A stretch of 25,291 nt of DNA from Acidobacteriaceae bacterium (GTDB taxonomy: Bacteria > Acidobacteriota > Terriglobia > Terriglobales > Acidobacteriaceae): positions 1 to 25,291 of the forward strand of contig JAUTWY010000251.1 of assembly GCA_030838305.1 (NCBI GenBank), read 5' to 3'. The number at the start of each line of letters is the position of its first letter. Position 1 is the first letter of the stretch. Under the pieces are notes generated by a model. That model saw only the letters and a program-made list of their open reading frames with translations. It was not told where the DNA came from and did no database searches. Positions 7,640 to 15,920 of this stretch are shown in pieces. Both the position numbers and the translations under genes were made by a program.

Positions 7640-8131
7640 CGGTTGCCCTTAGTCGGCAGGGCCGGTCAGCCAATGCCGATATCCATTCGACTAGCGACGG
7701 CGGCAGTCGTTAGCGTGGAAGTCTTGGGAAATTAAGGGGCATAGAGACGCGGCGAAGCTCTAGCGTAGACGAATCGTGTGCTCAACAATTTGTTTCGAGC
7801 CGGCTGGAAAGTGAAAGCCCTCTTACGCAATCGAAACGGTTTTAGTATTCGTAATTTCGTGCATGCGCGCTTGTGCGCGGACGTCGTACTTACCCGCGTT
7901 CACGAAGGTAAAGGTATTTCTACCCAAAGTCGAATGGACTTGGGGGACGAATTTTCCCGAAATGGGAGGCAAAATTGCTCCGCTTGAGCGTATTTCAAAG
8001 ATAAGCCGGGAAAGTTGGAGTAAATTGTTCGTGTGGCTCTCCCCCGATTTGTTTTTTCTTATGAATCGATTTAGAACACCCGCGCCCGTTCCGGGCTTGT
8101 TACGTTTTCCGAACAAGAACCCGGCGAAGTA
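7640..8131. other. Intergenic region between ABC permeases and hybrid kinase
   Basis: This 492-base stretch separates divergent genes and must hold promoters for both. I see no convincing gene in it. Its one clear signal is the degenerate copy of the aldehyde dehydrogenase 3' end at 7823-7868, listed separately. Plus-strand frames up to 8132 are open but not protein-like enough to call. One of them ends in a TAATG overlap with the kinase start. Confidence 0.6.
7823..7868 (-). pseudogene. Degenerate copy of an aldehyde dehydrogenase C-terminus
   Basis: On the minus strand these bases encode the terminal residues HEITNTKTVSIA followed by TAA; the intact dehydrogenase ends REFMNIKTVSIA followed by TAG. 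A 17-base identical block (7827-7843 versus 11407-11423) sits in a 43-base ungapped alignment that I count at 34 matches, in the same reading frame and ending at the same stop position. Similarity fades upstream of about 14 codons. This is a vestigial gene tail or an insertion junction; it is unlikely to be expressed. Confidence 0.6.
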
Positions 8132-11100
8132 ATGAGTCCCCCCCTGTCGAGGGATAATCGCTTGCCAGGCGGCTACGGTAGCGCGGACCCGAACGCGCAT
8201 GCGTTCTTGACTCTTGAAGCCGCGCGAAAAGGGGAATCGACGGAGGCCCTCGACGTTCGAATCTACAGGTTCTCCTCGCGTGTTGCCAGTGCGGCGGCTG
8301 TGATGGTCGGAATCCTGGCTCTCTTGAGCTGGTTGATGGGCATTCCGGCGCTCACCGGGGTTTCGCTTGGACTGGTTACAATGAAGCCCGACGTCGCGCT
8401 ATGCTTCGTGCTTGCGGGAGTTTCGCTCTGGCTGCTTCAGCTAGATCCCGGTGCAGGGGATAACTCACGCGGTTGGCGTATCCATACTGCGCGAGGTCTG
8501 AGCGGTGTTGTTGGATTGGTGGGTTTGCTGAGCCTGGTAGAGCATCTCGTCCACCTGAATGTGGGCATGGATGAGGTTTTGTTTCGCAAGGCCCAGCAGG
8601 CTACCGGAATTCTGCATCCCGGCAGTATGGCAGGCGCCACCGCACTCGGCTTTCTTGTGCTGGGCGCCAGCGTCCTGTTAGCGACTATTGGCAAGTTTTA
8701 CTTAGCCCAGATTTTCGCCCTCCTCACATCTCTTAACGGATTTATCGCATGCATCGGCTACCTTCTCGGCGTGCGGTCGCTCTACAACAACGTTGCGGCG
8801 CATTCTTCCCTGGCGCTGCACACCGCAATCTTGTTCGTTGCACTAGGACTGGCCGCGCTTACGGCGCGGCCTAGGCACGGGCTGATGGCCGCTGTTAGCA
8901 GCGAGTACCTGGGCGGTGCGATGGCACGGCGGACGTTGCCGCTGGTGATAGTCTTACCGATATTTTTTGGCTGGCTTCGGTGGCGCGGTGAGCTTGCCGG
9001 ACTCTATGGTTCGGAAGTTAGAATCGCCTTCCTCACTGTCAGCGAGGTCGTAACATTAGTCGCGGTGGTGTGGATGAGTGCCAGATGGTTGAACCGGGCT
9101 GATGAAGACTGTCGCCATTCCGAACGGCGGAACTTCCACCTGGCAGCGGTTGTGGAATCTTCCAACGACGCCATTTTCAGCAAGAATATGTCCGGCACAA
9201 TCATCAGTTGGAACCAGGGCGCTGAGCGGCTCTACGGCTACAGCGCGAAAGAAATGATTGGCAAGCCGATCGCGACCATCATTCCGAGGGAACTGCAGAC
9301 GGAAGCAACAGAGTTCCTGCCGGAAATTGCGGAGGGACGGTGGGTGACTCGCGAGGAGACTGTGCGCCGGCGCAAGGATGGAAGCCTGATCCATGTGGCG
9401 CTGATCATCTCGCCGATGCGGGATCTGCACGGTGAGATCGTGGCGGCATCGATCATTGCGCAGGACATCACTGAGCGGAAGCAGGCGGAGGAGACTCTAC
9501 GGGAATACGAGAGAGTCGTGGAGGGCTTGGATGAGTTGATCGTGGTGGTGGATCGGGAGTACCGGTATGTAATCGCCAATCGCGCATTTCTGAAATCCCG
9601 GGAAATGGAGAGAGAGCAGGTCATGGGGCATCGGGTGGACGAAGTGGTGAGTAAAGAGGTCTTTGAGACGGTAATCAAAGCAAAGATGGACGAATGTTTC
9701 CTGGGCAAAATCGTCCACTACGATCTGAAGTACGAGTTCTTTGAGGGCGGCGAGAGAGACTTATACGCATCGTATTTTCCCATCGAAGGGCTCAACGGGA
9801 TAGATCGAATCGCCTGTGTCTTGCAGGACATAACCGAGGCCAGGCGGGGCGAGGAGGAGTTGCGCAAGTCGGAAGAGCGCTTCAGTAAGGCGTTTCGTAG
9901 CAGCCCCCTGGCTATCACGATTTCGACAGAAGAACAAGGGCAGTATCTCGACGTAAATGAGGCATTCCTCGAGATGCTCGGGGGCCAGCGCGAGGATGTG
10001 ATTGGCCGCACTGCGTCGGAACTGAGCTTCTGGGCACAACCGTCGAGTCGCGTTGAGATGCTGCGACAATTAGTCGAACGTGGCCGGGTGACGGGATTCA
10101 ACGCGCAATACAAAACCGCCAAGGGAGAGATTCGGGAAGCGGACGTGTCGGCGGAGCTGATCGAGCTCGAAGGGCAAGCGTGCGTGCTGGCTATCATTCG
10201 CGACATCACACAGACCCGGCGCCTGGAAGCGCAGTTCAGGCAAGCGCAAAAGATGGAGGCGGTAGGGCGTTTGGCGGGGGGAGTGGCACATGATTTCAAC
10301 AACATGCTGAGCGTGATCATCGGATACAGCGATCTTTCGCTTGGTCTGGTCGCACCGGAGAGTCCCCTGAACGGACACTTGGAACAGATCAGGAAAGCTT
10401 CAAATCGGGCAGTTCTTATCACCCGTCAGCTTTTGGCTTTCAGCCGGCAGCAGGTTGTGTTTCCGAAGGTGCTGGATCTGAACGAAGTGGTAAGCAACGT
10501 GACCAACATGTTGCAGCGAATGGTCAGCGAGGATATTGAAGTTTCGTTCCGGGCGACCGCTCCGATTGACTGCATCAATGCCGACCCGGGCCAGATTGAA
10601 CAAGTCCTAATGAATCTGGTGGTGAATGCTCGCGATGCGATCACCAACGGAGGCAAGATCGTCATTGAAACGGGGCACGCTGTACTGGACGAATACTACA
10701 CTGTCCAACACCCGGGTTCTCACGCCGGACAGTATGTCGTTTTGACGGTAAGCGACACGGGTAGCGGCATGGACGAAAACACCAGGTCGCACGCCTTCGA
10801 GCCTTTCTTTACCACCAAGGGCCTGGGACAAGGGACCGGCCTAGGACTCTCAACTGTATATGGAATTGTAGAGCAGAGTGGGGGCAGCATCTCGGTTCAG
10901 AGCGCTCCGGGTAAGGGCACAACGTTCAAGGTTTATTTTCCGAGAGTGGCTGCCAAGGCCGAACACCTGGCGACGTCCTACGAAGAAGCCGAGCTTCCAG
11001 AAGGGTCAGAAAGGATTTTAGTAGTGGAAGATGATGAGCCACTGCGTGAGCTCGCGGTCCGCATCCTGCAAGCAGCCGGTTACCGCGTCATCGAAGCCAA

Positions 11101-11395
11101 GAATGCGGAAGCCGCGCTGGACATCGTGAAGGTTCCAGAGGTGGAAATCGATCTGCTGCTCACGGATGTGATTATGCCAGGAGAAAGCGGGGTTGAGCTT
11201 GTGGAACAGGTCAAGCGAATCCGTCCGAACCTTCGTTCATTATTCATGTCAGGCTACACCGGCGATCTCATTGCTCTGCGCTGCGGGCTGGTGCCGGAGG
11301 CTACGTTCCTGGTGAAGCCTTTCACCAGAAGCTCGCTCCTGAAAAAAGTGCGCTCAGCGATAGGCATTGAGCTCGCAAAACGGCACGCACATTAA
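8132..11395 (+). CDS. Membrane hybrid sensor histidine kinase with three PAS domains
   Basis: A 1087-residue signalling protein. Residues 50-320 hold about eight hydrophobic helices (at roughly 52-70, 88-104, 122-140, 168-186, 190-212, 226-244, 268-282 and 298-318). PAS domains follow at about 335-445, 455-575 and 580-700, the first with the family pattern (ESSNDAIFS...IISWNQGAERLYGYS). The dimerisation/phosphotransfer domain has the phosphorylated His720 in GVAHDFNNMLSVIIGY, a NtrB-like H-box. The ATPase has NLVVNARDAI, DTGSGMD and GTGLGLSTVYGIV. A receiver at about 960-1075 has the acidic pair in VVEDDEP, phospho-acceptor Asp1012 in LLTDVIMPG, and Lys in LVKPF. It would autophosphorylate and pass phosphate to its own receiver. 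No response regulator or Hpt gene is adjacent, so its target is unknown. Its start lacks a clear ribosome site. It ends seven bases from the convergent dehydrogenase. Confidence 0.93.
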   Translation: MSPPLSRDNRLPGGYGSADPNAHAFLTLEAARKGESTEALDVRIYRFSSRVASAAAVMVGILALLSWLMGIPALTGVSLGLVTMKPDVALCFVLAGVSLWLLQLDPGAGDNSRGWRIHTARGLSGVVGLVGLLSLVEHLVHLNVGMDEVLFRKAQQATGILHPGSMAGATALGFLVLGASVLLATIGKFYLAQIFALLTSLNGFIACIGYLLGVRSLYNNVAAHSSLALHTAILFVALGLAALTARPRHGLMAAVSSEYLGGAMARRTLPLVIVLPIFFGWLRWRGELAGLYGSEVRIAFLTVSEVVTLVAVVWMSARWLNRADEDCRHSERRNFHLAAVVESSNDAIFSKNMSGTIISWNQGAERLYGYSAKEMIGKPIATIIPRELQTEATEFLPEIAEGRWVTREETVRRRKDGSLIHVALIISPMRDLHGEIVAASIIAQDITERKQAEETLREYERVVEGLDELIVVVDREYRYVIANRAFLKSREMEREQVMGHRVDEVVSKEVFETVIKAKMDECFLGKIVHYDLKYEFFEGGERDLYASYFPIEGLNGIDRIACVLQDITEARRGEEELRKSEERFSKAFRSSPLAITISTEEQGQYLDVNEAFLEMLGGQREDVIGRTASELSFWAQPSSRVEMLRQLVERGRVTGFNAQYKTAKGEIREADVSAELIELEGQACVLAIIRDITQTRRLEAQFRQAQKMEAVGRLAGGVAHDFNNMLSVIIGYSDLSLGLVAPESPLNGHLEQIRKASNRAVLITRQLLAFSRQQVVFPKVLDLNEVVSNVTNMLQRMVSEDIEVSFRATAPIDCINADPGQIEQVLMNLVVNARDAITNGGKIVIETGHAVLDEYYTVQHPGSHAGQYVVLTVSDTGSGMDENTRSHAFEPFFTTKGLGQGTGLGLSTVYGIVEQSGGSISVQSAPGKGTTFKVYFPRVAAKAEHLATSYEEAELPEGSERILVVEDDEPLRELAVRILQAAGYRVIEAKNAEAALDIVKVPEVEIDLLLTDVIMPGESGVELVEQVKRIRPNLRSLFMSGYTGDLIALRCGLVPEATFLVKPFTRSSLLKKVRSAIGIELAKRHAH

Positions 11396-11402
11396 GATCT
11401 GT

Positions 11403-12767
11403 CTAGGCAATCGAAACGGTTTTGATATTCATGAATTCTCGGATGCCATTGGCGGAGAGTTCGCGGCCATGGCCGGATTGCTTGACGCCGCCGAAAGGAA
11501 TGCGGGGATCGGATGCGACCATTTTGTTGATGAAGACCATGCCCGATTCGAGTTCGTTAATGAAACGTTCCCGTTCGCGGTCGTCGCTGGTCCAGGCGCT
11601 GGCGCCGAGACCGAAACGGCTGTCGTTGGCAAGGCGGATCGCTTCATCGATATCGTTTACGCGGAACAGCGACGCGACCGGGCCAAAGAATTCTTCCCGG
11701 TAAGCAGGAGATTCCTTCGGGATATCCGTTAGAACGGTGGGCGCGTAGTAGTTGCCGGGAAGCTTGAGGGGATGGCCGCCGGTCAAAACTTTGGCGCCCG
11801 CCTTGATGGTTTTCTGCACGTCGGCGTCGAGAGACTTTACCGCGTCCGGGGTGGCGAGCGGGCCGAGCTCAGTCTTCTCGTCGAAGGGATCGCCTACGCG
11901 CAGATTCTTCATGCGAGCGACGAACTTCCGCTCAAACTCGGCGGCAATAGGCTCGGCCACGATGAACCGCTTGGCCGCGATGCAGGATTGACCGTTATTG
12001 ATAACTCGCGCTTCCACGGCGGTGGCGACGGCTGAGTCGAGATTGGCACTCGGCATGACGATGAAAGGATCACTGCCGCCCAGTTCGAGCACAACTTTCT
12101 TGATGCGCTTGGCGGCGGCGATTCCGACTTGGATGCCGGCCTGCTCGCTTCCAGTAAGCGTGGCGGCGACAACGCGCGGGTCATTAAGAATTCCATCCAC
12201 TTGCTGGGAACCAATGAGCAGGGTTTGGAAGGCACCTTCAGGAAATCCGGCTTCGAGAAAAATCTTTTCAATCGCGAGCGCGCACTGCGGAACATTGGAG
12301 GCGTGCTTGAGCAGTCCGACATTGCCGGCCATGAGCGCGGGAGCAGCGAAGCGAAACACTTGCCAGAAAGGGAAGTTCCATGGCATCACGGCCAGGATAG
12401 GGCCGATCGGAAGGTAACGGACAAAGCTCTTCTTAGCTCCGGTCTCGATGACTTCGTCGGCGAGGAAGCGCTCGGCATTGTCGGCGTAGTAGCGGCAACC
12501 TCCCGCGCACTTCACCGCTTCGGCTACAGCAGCCTTGTAAGGCTTTCCCATTTCGAGCGTCATCAGATGGGCGAATTTATCTTTGTCGCGTTCAAGGATT
12601 TCGGCAGCCTTGCGCATGCGCCGGGCACGCTCGGCGAAGGGAGTCTTGCGTTCGGCGCGAAACGCGGTGACAGCTAACTCGAGTTTTTGCTCGATTTGGG
12701 CGTCGGAAAGGGGTTCGAAAGTCTGCAAGGTTTCGCCAGTCGCGGGATTAATGGTGGCAATGGGCAT
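11403..12767 (-). CDS. NAD(P)-dependent aldehyde dehydrogenase (succinate-semialdehyde type)
   Basis: The 454 residues match the short Sad/GabD-like branch of the ALDH superfamily, which oxidises succinate semialdehyde and similar aldehydes to acids. Catalytic and cofactor features are all present: Asn131 in MPWNFP, Lys154 in LLKHASNVP, the NAD-loop GSEQAG near 206-211, the general base Glu228 in LELGGSDPF, and nucleophile Cys262 in NNGQSCIAAKR. EEFFGPVASLFRV and the final PFGGVKQSGHGREL segment are typical. The ATG at 12767 follows AAGGA about nine bases upstream. The gene stands alone, convergent with the kinase gene. Its exact substrate cannot be fixed from sequence; a GABA or other semialdehyde is an inference. 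Its last codons are repeated at 7823-7868. Confidence 0.93.
   Translation of the reverse strand: MPIATINPATGETLQTFEPLSDAQIEQKLELAVTAFRAERKTPFAERARRMRKAAEILERDKDKFAHLMTLEMGKPYKAAVAEAVKCAGGCRYYADNAERFLADEVIETGAKKSFVRYLPIGPILAVMPWNFPFWQVFRFAAPALMAGNVGLLKHASNVPQCALAIEKIFLEAGFPEGAFQTLLIGSQQVDGILNDPRVVAATLTGSEQAGIQVGIAAAKRIKKVVLELGGSDPFIVMPSANLDSAVATAVEARVINNGQSCIAAKRFIVAEPIAAEFERKFVARMKNLRVGDPFDEKTELGPLATPDAVKSLDADVQKTIKAGAKVLTGGHPLKLPGNYYAPTVLTDIPKESPAYREEFFGPVASLFRVNDIDEAIRLANDSRFGLGASAWTSDDRERERFINELESGMVFINKMVASDPRIPFGGVKQSGHGRELSANGIREFMNIKTVSIA
11407..11423. repeat. Right copy of 17-base direct repeat flanking the kinase gene
   Basis: GCAATCGAAACGGTTTT here is identical to 7827-7843 and in the same orientation, 3.58 kb away. 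It lies in the last codons of the aldehyde dehydrogenase and 11 bases beyond the kinase stop, so the interval between the two copies contains only the kinase gene and its upstream region. Confidence 0.7.
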
Positions 12768-13339
12768 GACGAATGGTTCCTTCGGAATTTGCGTCCGGAA
12801 AATTCAAAAGCGAGAACGCAACGCAGATAAGGTCGTACCACTATACCATCGCCCGGAGATGCGTCATTCGAGTCTACAAGCTCGTCCGAAGATTTTTGAA
12901 GTCGCAATATCTTGCGTTTCTGCGGGAGATTATTCTTACGCCAATTGACCGCAAGGCCGTCAGGAGCCACGCCAGTAAATCGAAGGCTCGAGCCGTGGTT
13001 CCAGTCTCGTACCGCTCGCGCTAGATGATCGGAGTGCGTTGGCTTTTCAGTAGAAATCGTTTGGCAGCCGCCTCGCCTTACCATTTTCAGATCGCGAATG
13101 TTTCATGGATAAGTCCCATTTTGGCCCTGGAGTGGACTTTCCTGGGATCTGAACTCGGTTGTTTATTGAATGTTACTTAGGAAGCACAGTCACGGGGAAT
13201 TCGTGGAGGGTCGGGCTACCGTTGGAACCAGATCGTCGACAGTGGGGATCGTCTAGTCCGGAGGCTCTTCCGCGACTTCGTGGTTTACAATTAGGTGTTT
13301 TCAAGCACTCATCTTCATTGTGCGGCCCTGGAGGAATCT
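12768..13339. other. Intergenic region between ALDH and the aldolase gene
   Basis: A 572-base stretch between divergent genes. Open frames occur on both strands, but their composition (rich in Arg, Ser and Pro, with no domain pattern) is not protein-like. It should hold promoters for both genes; a TACAAT box near 13286 is the only candidate I can point to. I see no RNA gene, repeat or operator that I can support. Confidence 0.6.
13286..13291 (+). promoter_or_regulatory. Candidate -10 box (TACAAT) for the aldolase gene
   Basis: TTTACAAT occurs about 48 bases before the aldolase ATG, allowing a leader of roughly 40 bases that includes the GGAGGA ribosome site. The same TTTACAAT string precedes rph, and TTACAAT precedes the DUF1015 gene. 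No good -35 was found. Confidence 0.3.
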
Positions 13340-14347
13340 ATGAAGCTTACCCCTGGCAAACTTGCGGGTCTCAGAAATGTTTCGAACGAACGCGGTGTGA
13401 TTGCAGCGGCGGCGATGGATCAGCGCGGGTCGCTGCAGAAATCGCTGAGCAAAGAAAAGGGCGGGGAAGTCAATGACGCCATGATGGAGGAGTTCAAGAC
13501 ATTGGTCGCCGAGGTCCTAACTCCACATGCCAGCGCGATCCTGCTTGATCCGGAGTGGGGACTGCCGGCTGCGAAGCGCCGGGCCAAGAATGCCGGGCTG
13601 CTGCTGGCATATGAGAAGACGGGTTATGACAAGACCGGGCCGGGACGGTTGGGAGATTTGCTCGATCACTGGTCGGCGCGGCGATTGAAAGAAGCCGGGG
13701 CGGACTGCGTGAAGATTCTGCTTTACTACACGCCATTTGATCCCAAGGACGTCAACGATAAGAAGCATGCCTGGGTCGAACGCATTGGCGATGAGTGCCG
13801 CGCGAATGACATCCCTTATTTTCTGGAGTTTGTCGGATACGAAGAAGGCGCGGACGAGAAGGGGCTGGAATATGCCAAGAAAAAGCCGCAGATTGTTACC
13901 GAGAGCATGCGTGAGTTCAGCAAGGATCGTTACGGCGTGGACGTGTTGAAAGTCGAGGTGCCGGTAAACATGAAGTTTGTCGAGGGCACGAAGTCGTACG
14001 GAGGGCAGAAAGCGTATACCAAGAAGGAAGCCATCGATCTGTTCCACAAGGCGGCGGGCGTTACAACTAAGCCATTCATTTATCTTTCCGCGGGCGTGAG
14101 CAATGCGGAATTCAGCGAGACGCTGGAATTGGCGGGGGAATCCGGGGTGAAGTTTAACGGCGTCCTGTGCGGTCGCGCGACCTGGAAAGAAGGAATCCCG
14201 ATTTATGCCAAGCAGGGCGCGGGGGCGTTTCGCAAGTGGCTGGAGACCGAAGGCGTGAAGAATATTCAGAACGTGAATGGCAAGCTGAAAGCCGCGACTT
14301 CGTGGCACTCGATTTACGGCGTGGAACCGGTACTGGCCGGAGCCTAA
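13340..14347 (+). CDS. Tagatose-1,6-bisphosphate aldolase-like protein (LacD family)
   Basis: The 335 residues match LacD-family class I aldolases (about 325-330 residues), which cleave tagatose-1,6-bisphosphate to dihydroxyacetone phosphate and glyceraldehyde-3-phosphate through a Schiff base. The expected lysine is Lys204 in DVLKVEVPVN; Lys125 in DCVKILLYYTPFD, the AMDQRGS segment (25-31) and the LLDPEWG strand (68-74) are also family hallmarks. YLSAGVSNAEF and the later GVLCGRATWKEGI segment form the phosphate-binding end. The start at 13340 is chosen for GGAGGA at 13330-13335; an in-frame start 15 codons upstream lacks one and adds nothing recognisable. No other tagatose or lactose genes are nearby, so in this organism the substrate may be another ketose bisphosphate. 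A strong terminator follows at once, so the gene seems monocistronic. Confidence 0.9.
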   Translation: MKLTPGKLAGLRNVSNERGVIAAAAMDQRGSLQKSLSKEKGGEVNDAMMEEFKTLVAEVLTPHASAILLDPEWGLPAAKRRAKNAGLLLAYEKTGYDKTGPGRLGDLLDHWSARRLKEAGADCVKILLYYTPFDPKDVNDKKHAWVERIGDECRANDIPYFLEFVGYEEGADEKGLEYAKKKPQIVTESMREFSKDRYGVDVLKVEVPVNMKFVEGTKSYGGQKAYTKKEAIDLFHKAAGVTTKPFIYLSAGVSNAEFSETLELAGESGVKFNGVLCGRATWKEGIPIYAKQGAGAFRKWLETEGVKNIQNVNGKLKAATSWHSIYGVEPVLAGA

Positions 14348-14369
14348 GGTTTTGATCTGGTTGGACAAG

Positions 14370-14396
14370 CGCGGGCGCATTCGCCCGCGTTTTCTA
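14370..14396 (+). terminator. Rho-independent terminator after the aldolase gene
   Basis: A perfect 8-base stem (CGCGGGCG at 14370-14377 with CGCCCGCG at 14382-14389) with a CATT loop is followed by TTTTCTATTT. It lies 22 bases after the aldolase stop and ends 30 bases before the next start. Confidence 0.88.
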
Positions 14397-14425
14397 TTTG
14401 TGTAGGATTCCGTTTAGGAGGTCTC

Positions 14426-15217
14426 ATGGATTCGAGGACTCAGACCGCTCTCATTACCGGCGCCTCTGGAGGCATTGGATACGAGCTCGCGAAACTGCTT
14501 GCGCGCGACCACTACAACCTGATCCTCGTCGCACGCAGCACAGACAAGTTGAATCAGGTGGCTGCTGAGCTGCAAGGGCAGTTTGGGGTCACAGTGAAGA
14601 CGGTTGCGCTTGATCTGGCCGCCGCGCCAGCTCCGAAATTTCTGTTTGATCAGTTGCAACGTGAGGGGGGCGCGGTCGATGTTCTGGTCAACAACGCCGG
14701 CTTCGGAGTGTTTGGCGAGTTCGCCTCAATGAGCGAGGAAGAGATTCTGGGCCAGATTCATCTGAACATCACGGCCCTGACACACCTGACGCGTCTTTTC
14801 CTTCCGCCGATGCTCGCGCGTCGCCTCGGCAAGATCATGAACGTGGCGTCTACCGCGGCTTTCCAGCCGGGACCGCTCATGGCCGTGTACTACGCGACGA
14901 AGGCTTATGTGCTTTCGTTTTCGGAGGCGCTGACAAATGAAGTTGCTGGATCGGGCGTGCTCGTGAGCTGCTTTTGTCCGGGACCTACCGACACTGGTTT
15001 TGCGAAACGGGCAGGCACGGAGAATTCGCGGTTGTTCAAGAAAATCGGGCCGATGAGCGCAGAAGCGGCCGCGCGGGACGGATATCGCGGGGTGATGGCT
15101 GGGCGAACCGTCGTTATTTCCGGAATGCAGAATTGGCTGGTAGCGGAGTCGGTAAGGTTTGCTCCTCGGAAAATGGTTACGGCGATCTCGCGGTGGGTTG
15201 CGGAGAAAGTTGAGTGA
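14426..15217 (+). CDS. Short-chain dehydrogenase/reductase
   Basis: A 263-residue classical SDR. The Rossmann glycine motif TGASGGIG is at residues 11-18, NNAG at 89-92, the catalytic Ser142 in VASTAAF, and Tyr155/Lys159 in YYATK. PGPTDTGF after the active site is also typical. Arg37 in LVARS after the second strand suggests NADP preference, as in the DltE/YqjQ-like subgroup (inference). The substrate is unknown; members of this subgroup act on diverse alcohols and ketones, including lipid-linked ones. A hydrophobic C-terminal region could associate with membranes. The ATG at 14426 follows AGGAGG at 14416-14421. The terminator before it implies its own promoter within about 30 bases, or readthrough from the aldolase gene. 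Confidence 0.92.
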   Translation: MDSRTQTALITGASGGIGYELAKLLARDHYNLILVARSTDKLNQVAAELQGQFGVTVKTVALDLAAAPAPKFLFDQLQREGGAVDVLVNNAGFGVFGEFASMSEEEILGQIHLNITALTHLTRLFLPPMLARRLGKIMNVASTAAFQPGPLMAVYYATKAYVLSFSEALTNEVAGSGVLVSCFCPGPTDTGFAKRAGTENSRLFKKIGPMSAEAAARDGYRGVMAGRTVVISGMQNWLVAESVRFAPRKMVTAISRWVAEKVE

Positions 15218-15294
15218 AGGCTTGCGCAGAGGCCGGGTTTCGCGGGCACGGAGAGGCGAGCGGAACTGTTCTTGCATCGATCGCTAAGCTGCCC

Positions 15295-15314
15295 ATCACT
15301 GGGTGACCAGTGAT
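15295..15314. other. Small hairpin over the GerMN stop codon
   Basis: ATCACTGG (15295-15302) and CCAGTGAT (15307-15314) pair perfectly around GTGA. The stop codon of the minus-strand GerMN gene is part of the stem. There is no T-run after it. It could be a weak transcript end or chance. Confidence 0.35.
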
Positions 15315-15910
15315 TGAGTTGATTGCAGTTGCGAGGTTAGTTGATTGATGGCGCCGACGTCGAAGAAAGTCGACAGGTCCGCATGGCCGGCGAGGGTTTC
15401 GCGCTGCTTTCCGTCAACCAGGATCTTAACTTTCAAGATGCCGGGAAGGTTGGCGGAAAGGGTTTGAATCAGGGACGCTACCGTGAGTTCTTCGGACAAG
15501 ACGCCGGAGCGGTGCCCATCGGCGAGGGCGGCATTGACATCGATGACGGCGAGGCCGGGGTCGACCAGGTAGACGCTGCGAATGTCGGAGCCGTGCGGGA
15601 GTTGGTGAGGCGAGGACTTTGCCAGGTATAGAGCCAAAAGAGCCCTCAACAGTTCTTCGGCGCGCTGTTGTCGGACGGAAGGCATCGGAATTTGAGCGGA
15701 CTGTGCCCGCAGGACGCTGATATCGTCGTAGGCGACAAACAGGGTCACACGCTCGGTGGGCCCGGCAACGGGAGGCTCTACGGGACGCGTGTCGGAGGAG
15801 ACGACGGGGGTGGCGGCGGCGCGTCCGCGCATGTGCCAGGCATAGAGCCCCATGCTCAATACCGCAGCTAGCAGCACAGAGACTGCAATGAAAAAGTGCC
15901 GAGGAATCAT
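15296..15910 (-). CDS. GerMN-domain membrane-anchored protein
   Basis: The start at 15910 is taken because GGAGGA lies just before it, eleven bases after the upstream amidase stop region; a longer frame would run far into the amidase gene. The 204-residue product has an N-terminal membrane anchor (residues 6-24), a Pro-rich linker, and a GerMN domain at about 54-185. The core signatures are RVTLFVAYDD, AEELLRALLA, SDIRSVYLVDPGLAVIDVN and ILKVKILVDGKQRETLAGHADLS. GerMN domains occur in sporulation protein GerM and in many non-spore-forming bacteria, usually alongside peptidoglycan enzymes. Here the gene directly follows an amidase, so a role in cell wall processing outside the inner membrane is likely (inference). 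It is the last gene of a three-gene minus-strand unit. Confidence 0.88.
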   Translation of the reverse strand: MIPRHFFIAVSVLLAAVLSMGLYAWHMRGRAAATPVVSSDTRPVEPPVAGPTERVTLFVAYDDISVLRAQSAQIPMPSVRQQRAEELLRALLALYLAKSSPHQLPHGSDIRSVYLVDPGLAVIDVNAALADGHRSGVLSEELTVASLIQTLSANLPGILKVKILVDGKQRETLAGHADLSTFFDVGAINQLTSQLQSTQSLVTQ

Positions 15911-15920
15911 TGTCCTCCAA

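Noticed and set aside
7863..8132. 89-codon plus-strand frame ending in a TAATG overlap with the kinase start
   Set aside because: The overlap is suggestive of coupling, but there is no ribosome site or family pattern, and part of it is antisense to the dehydrogenase-tail remnant.
7823..8200. 125-codon minus-strand frame in the kinase upstream region
   Set aside because: Only the last ~14 codons resemble a protein (the dehydrogenase tail); the rest has no likeness to it, so I list a remnant rather than a gene.
12674..13084. 136-codon minus-strand frame across the ALDH start and intergenic region
   Set aside because: It is out of frame with the clear dehydrogenase N-terminus and not protein-like.
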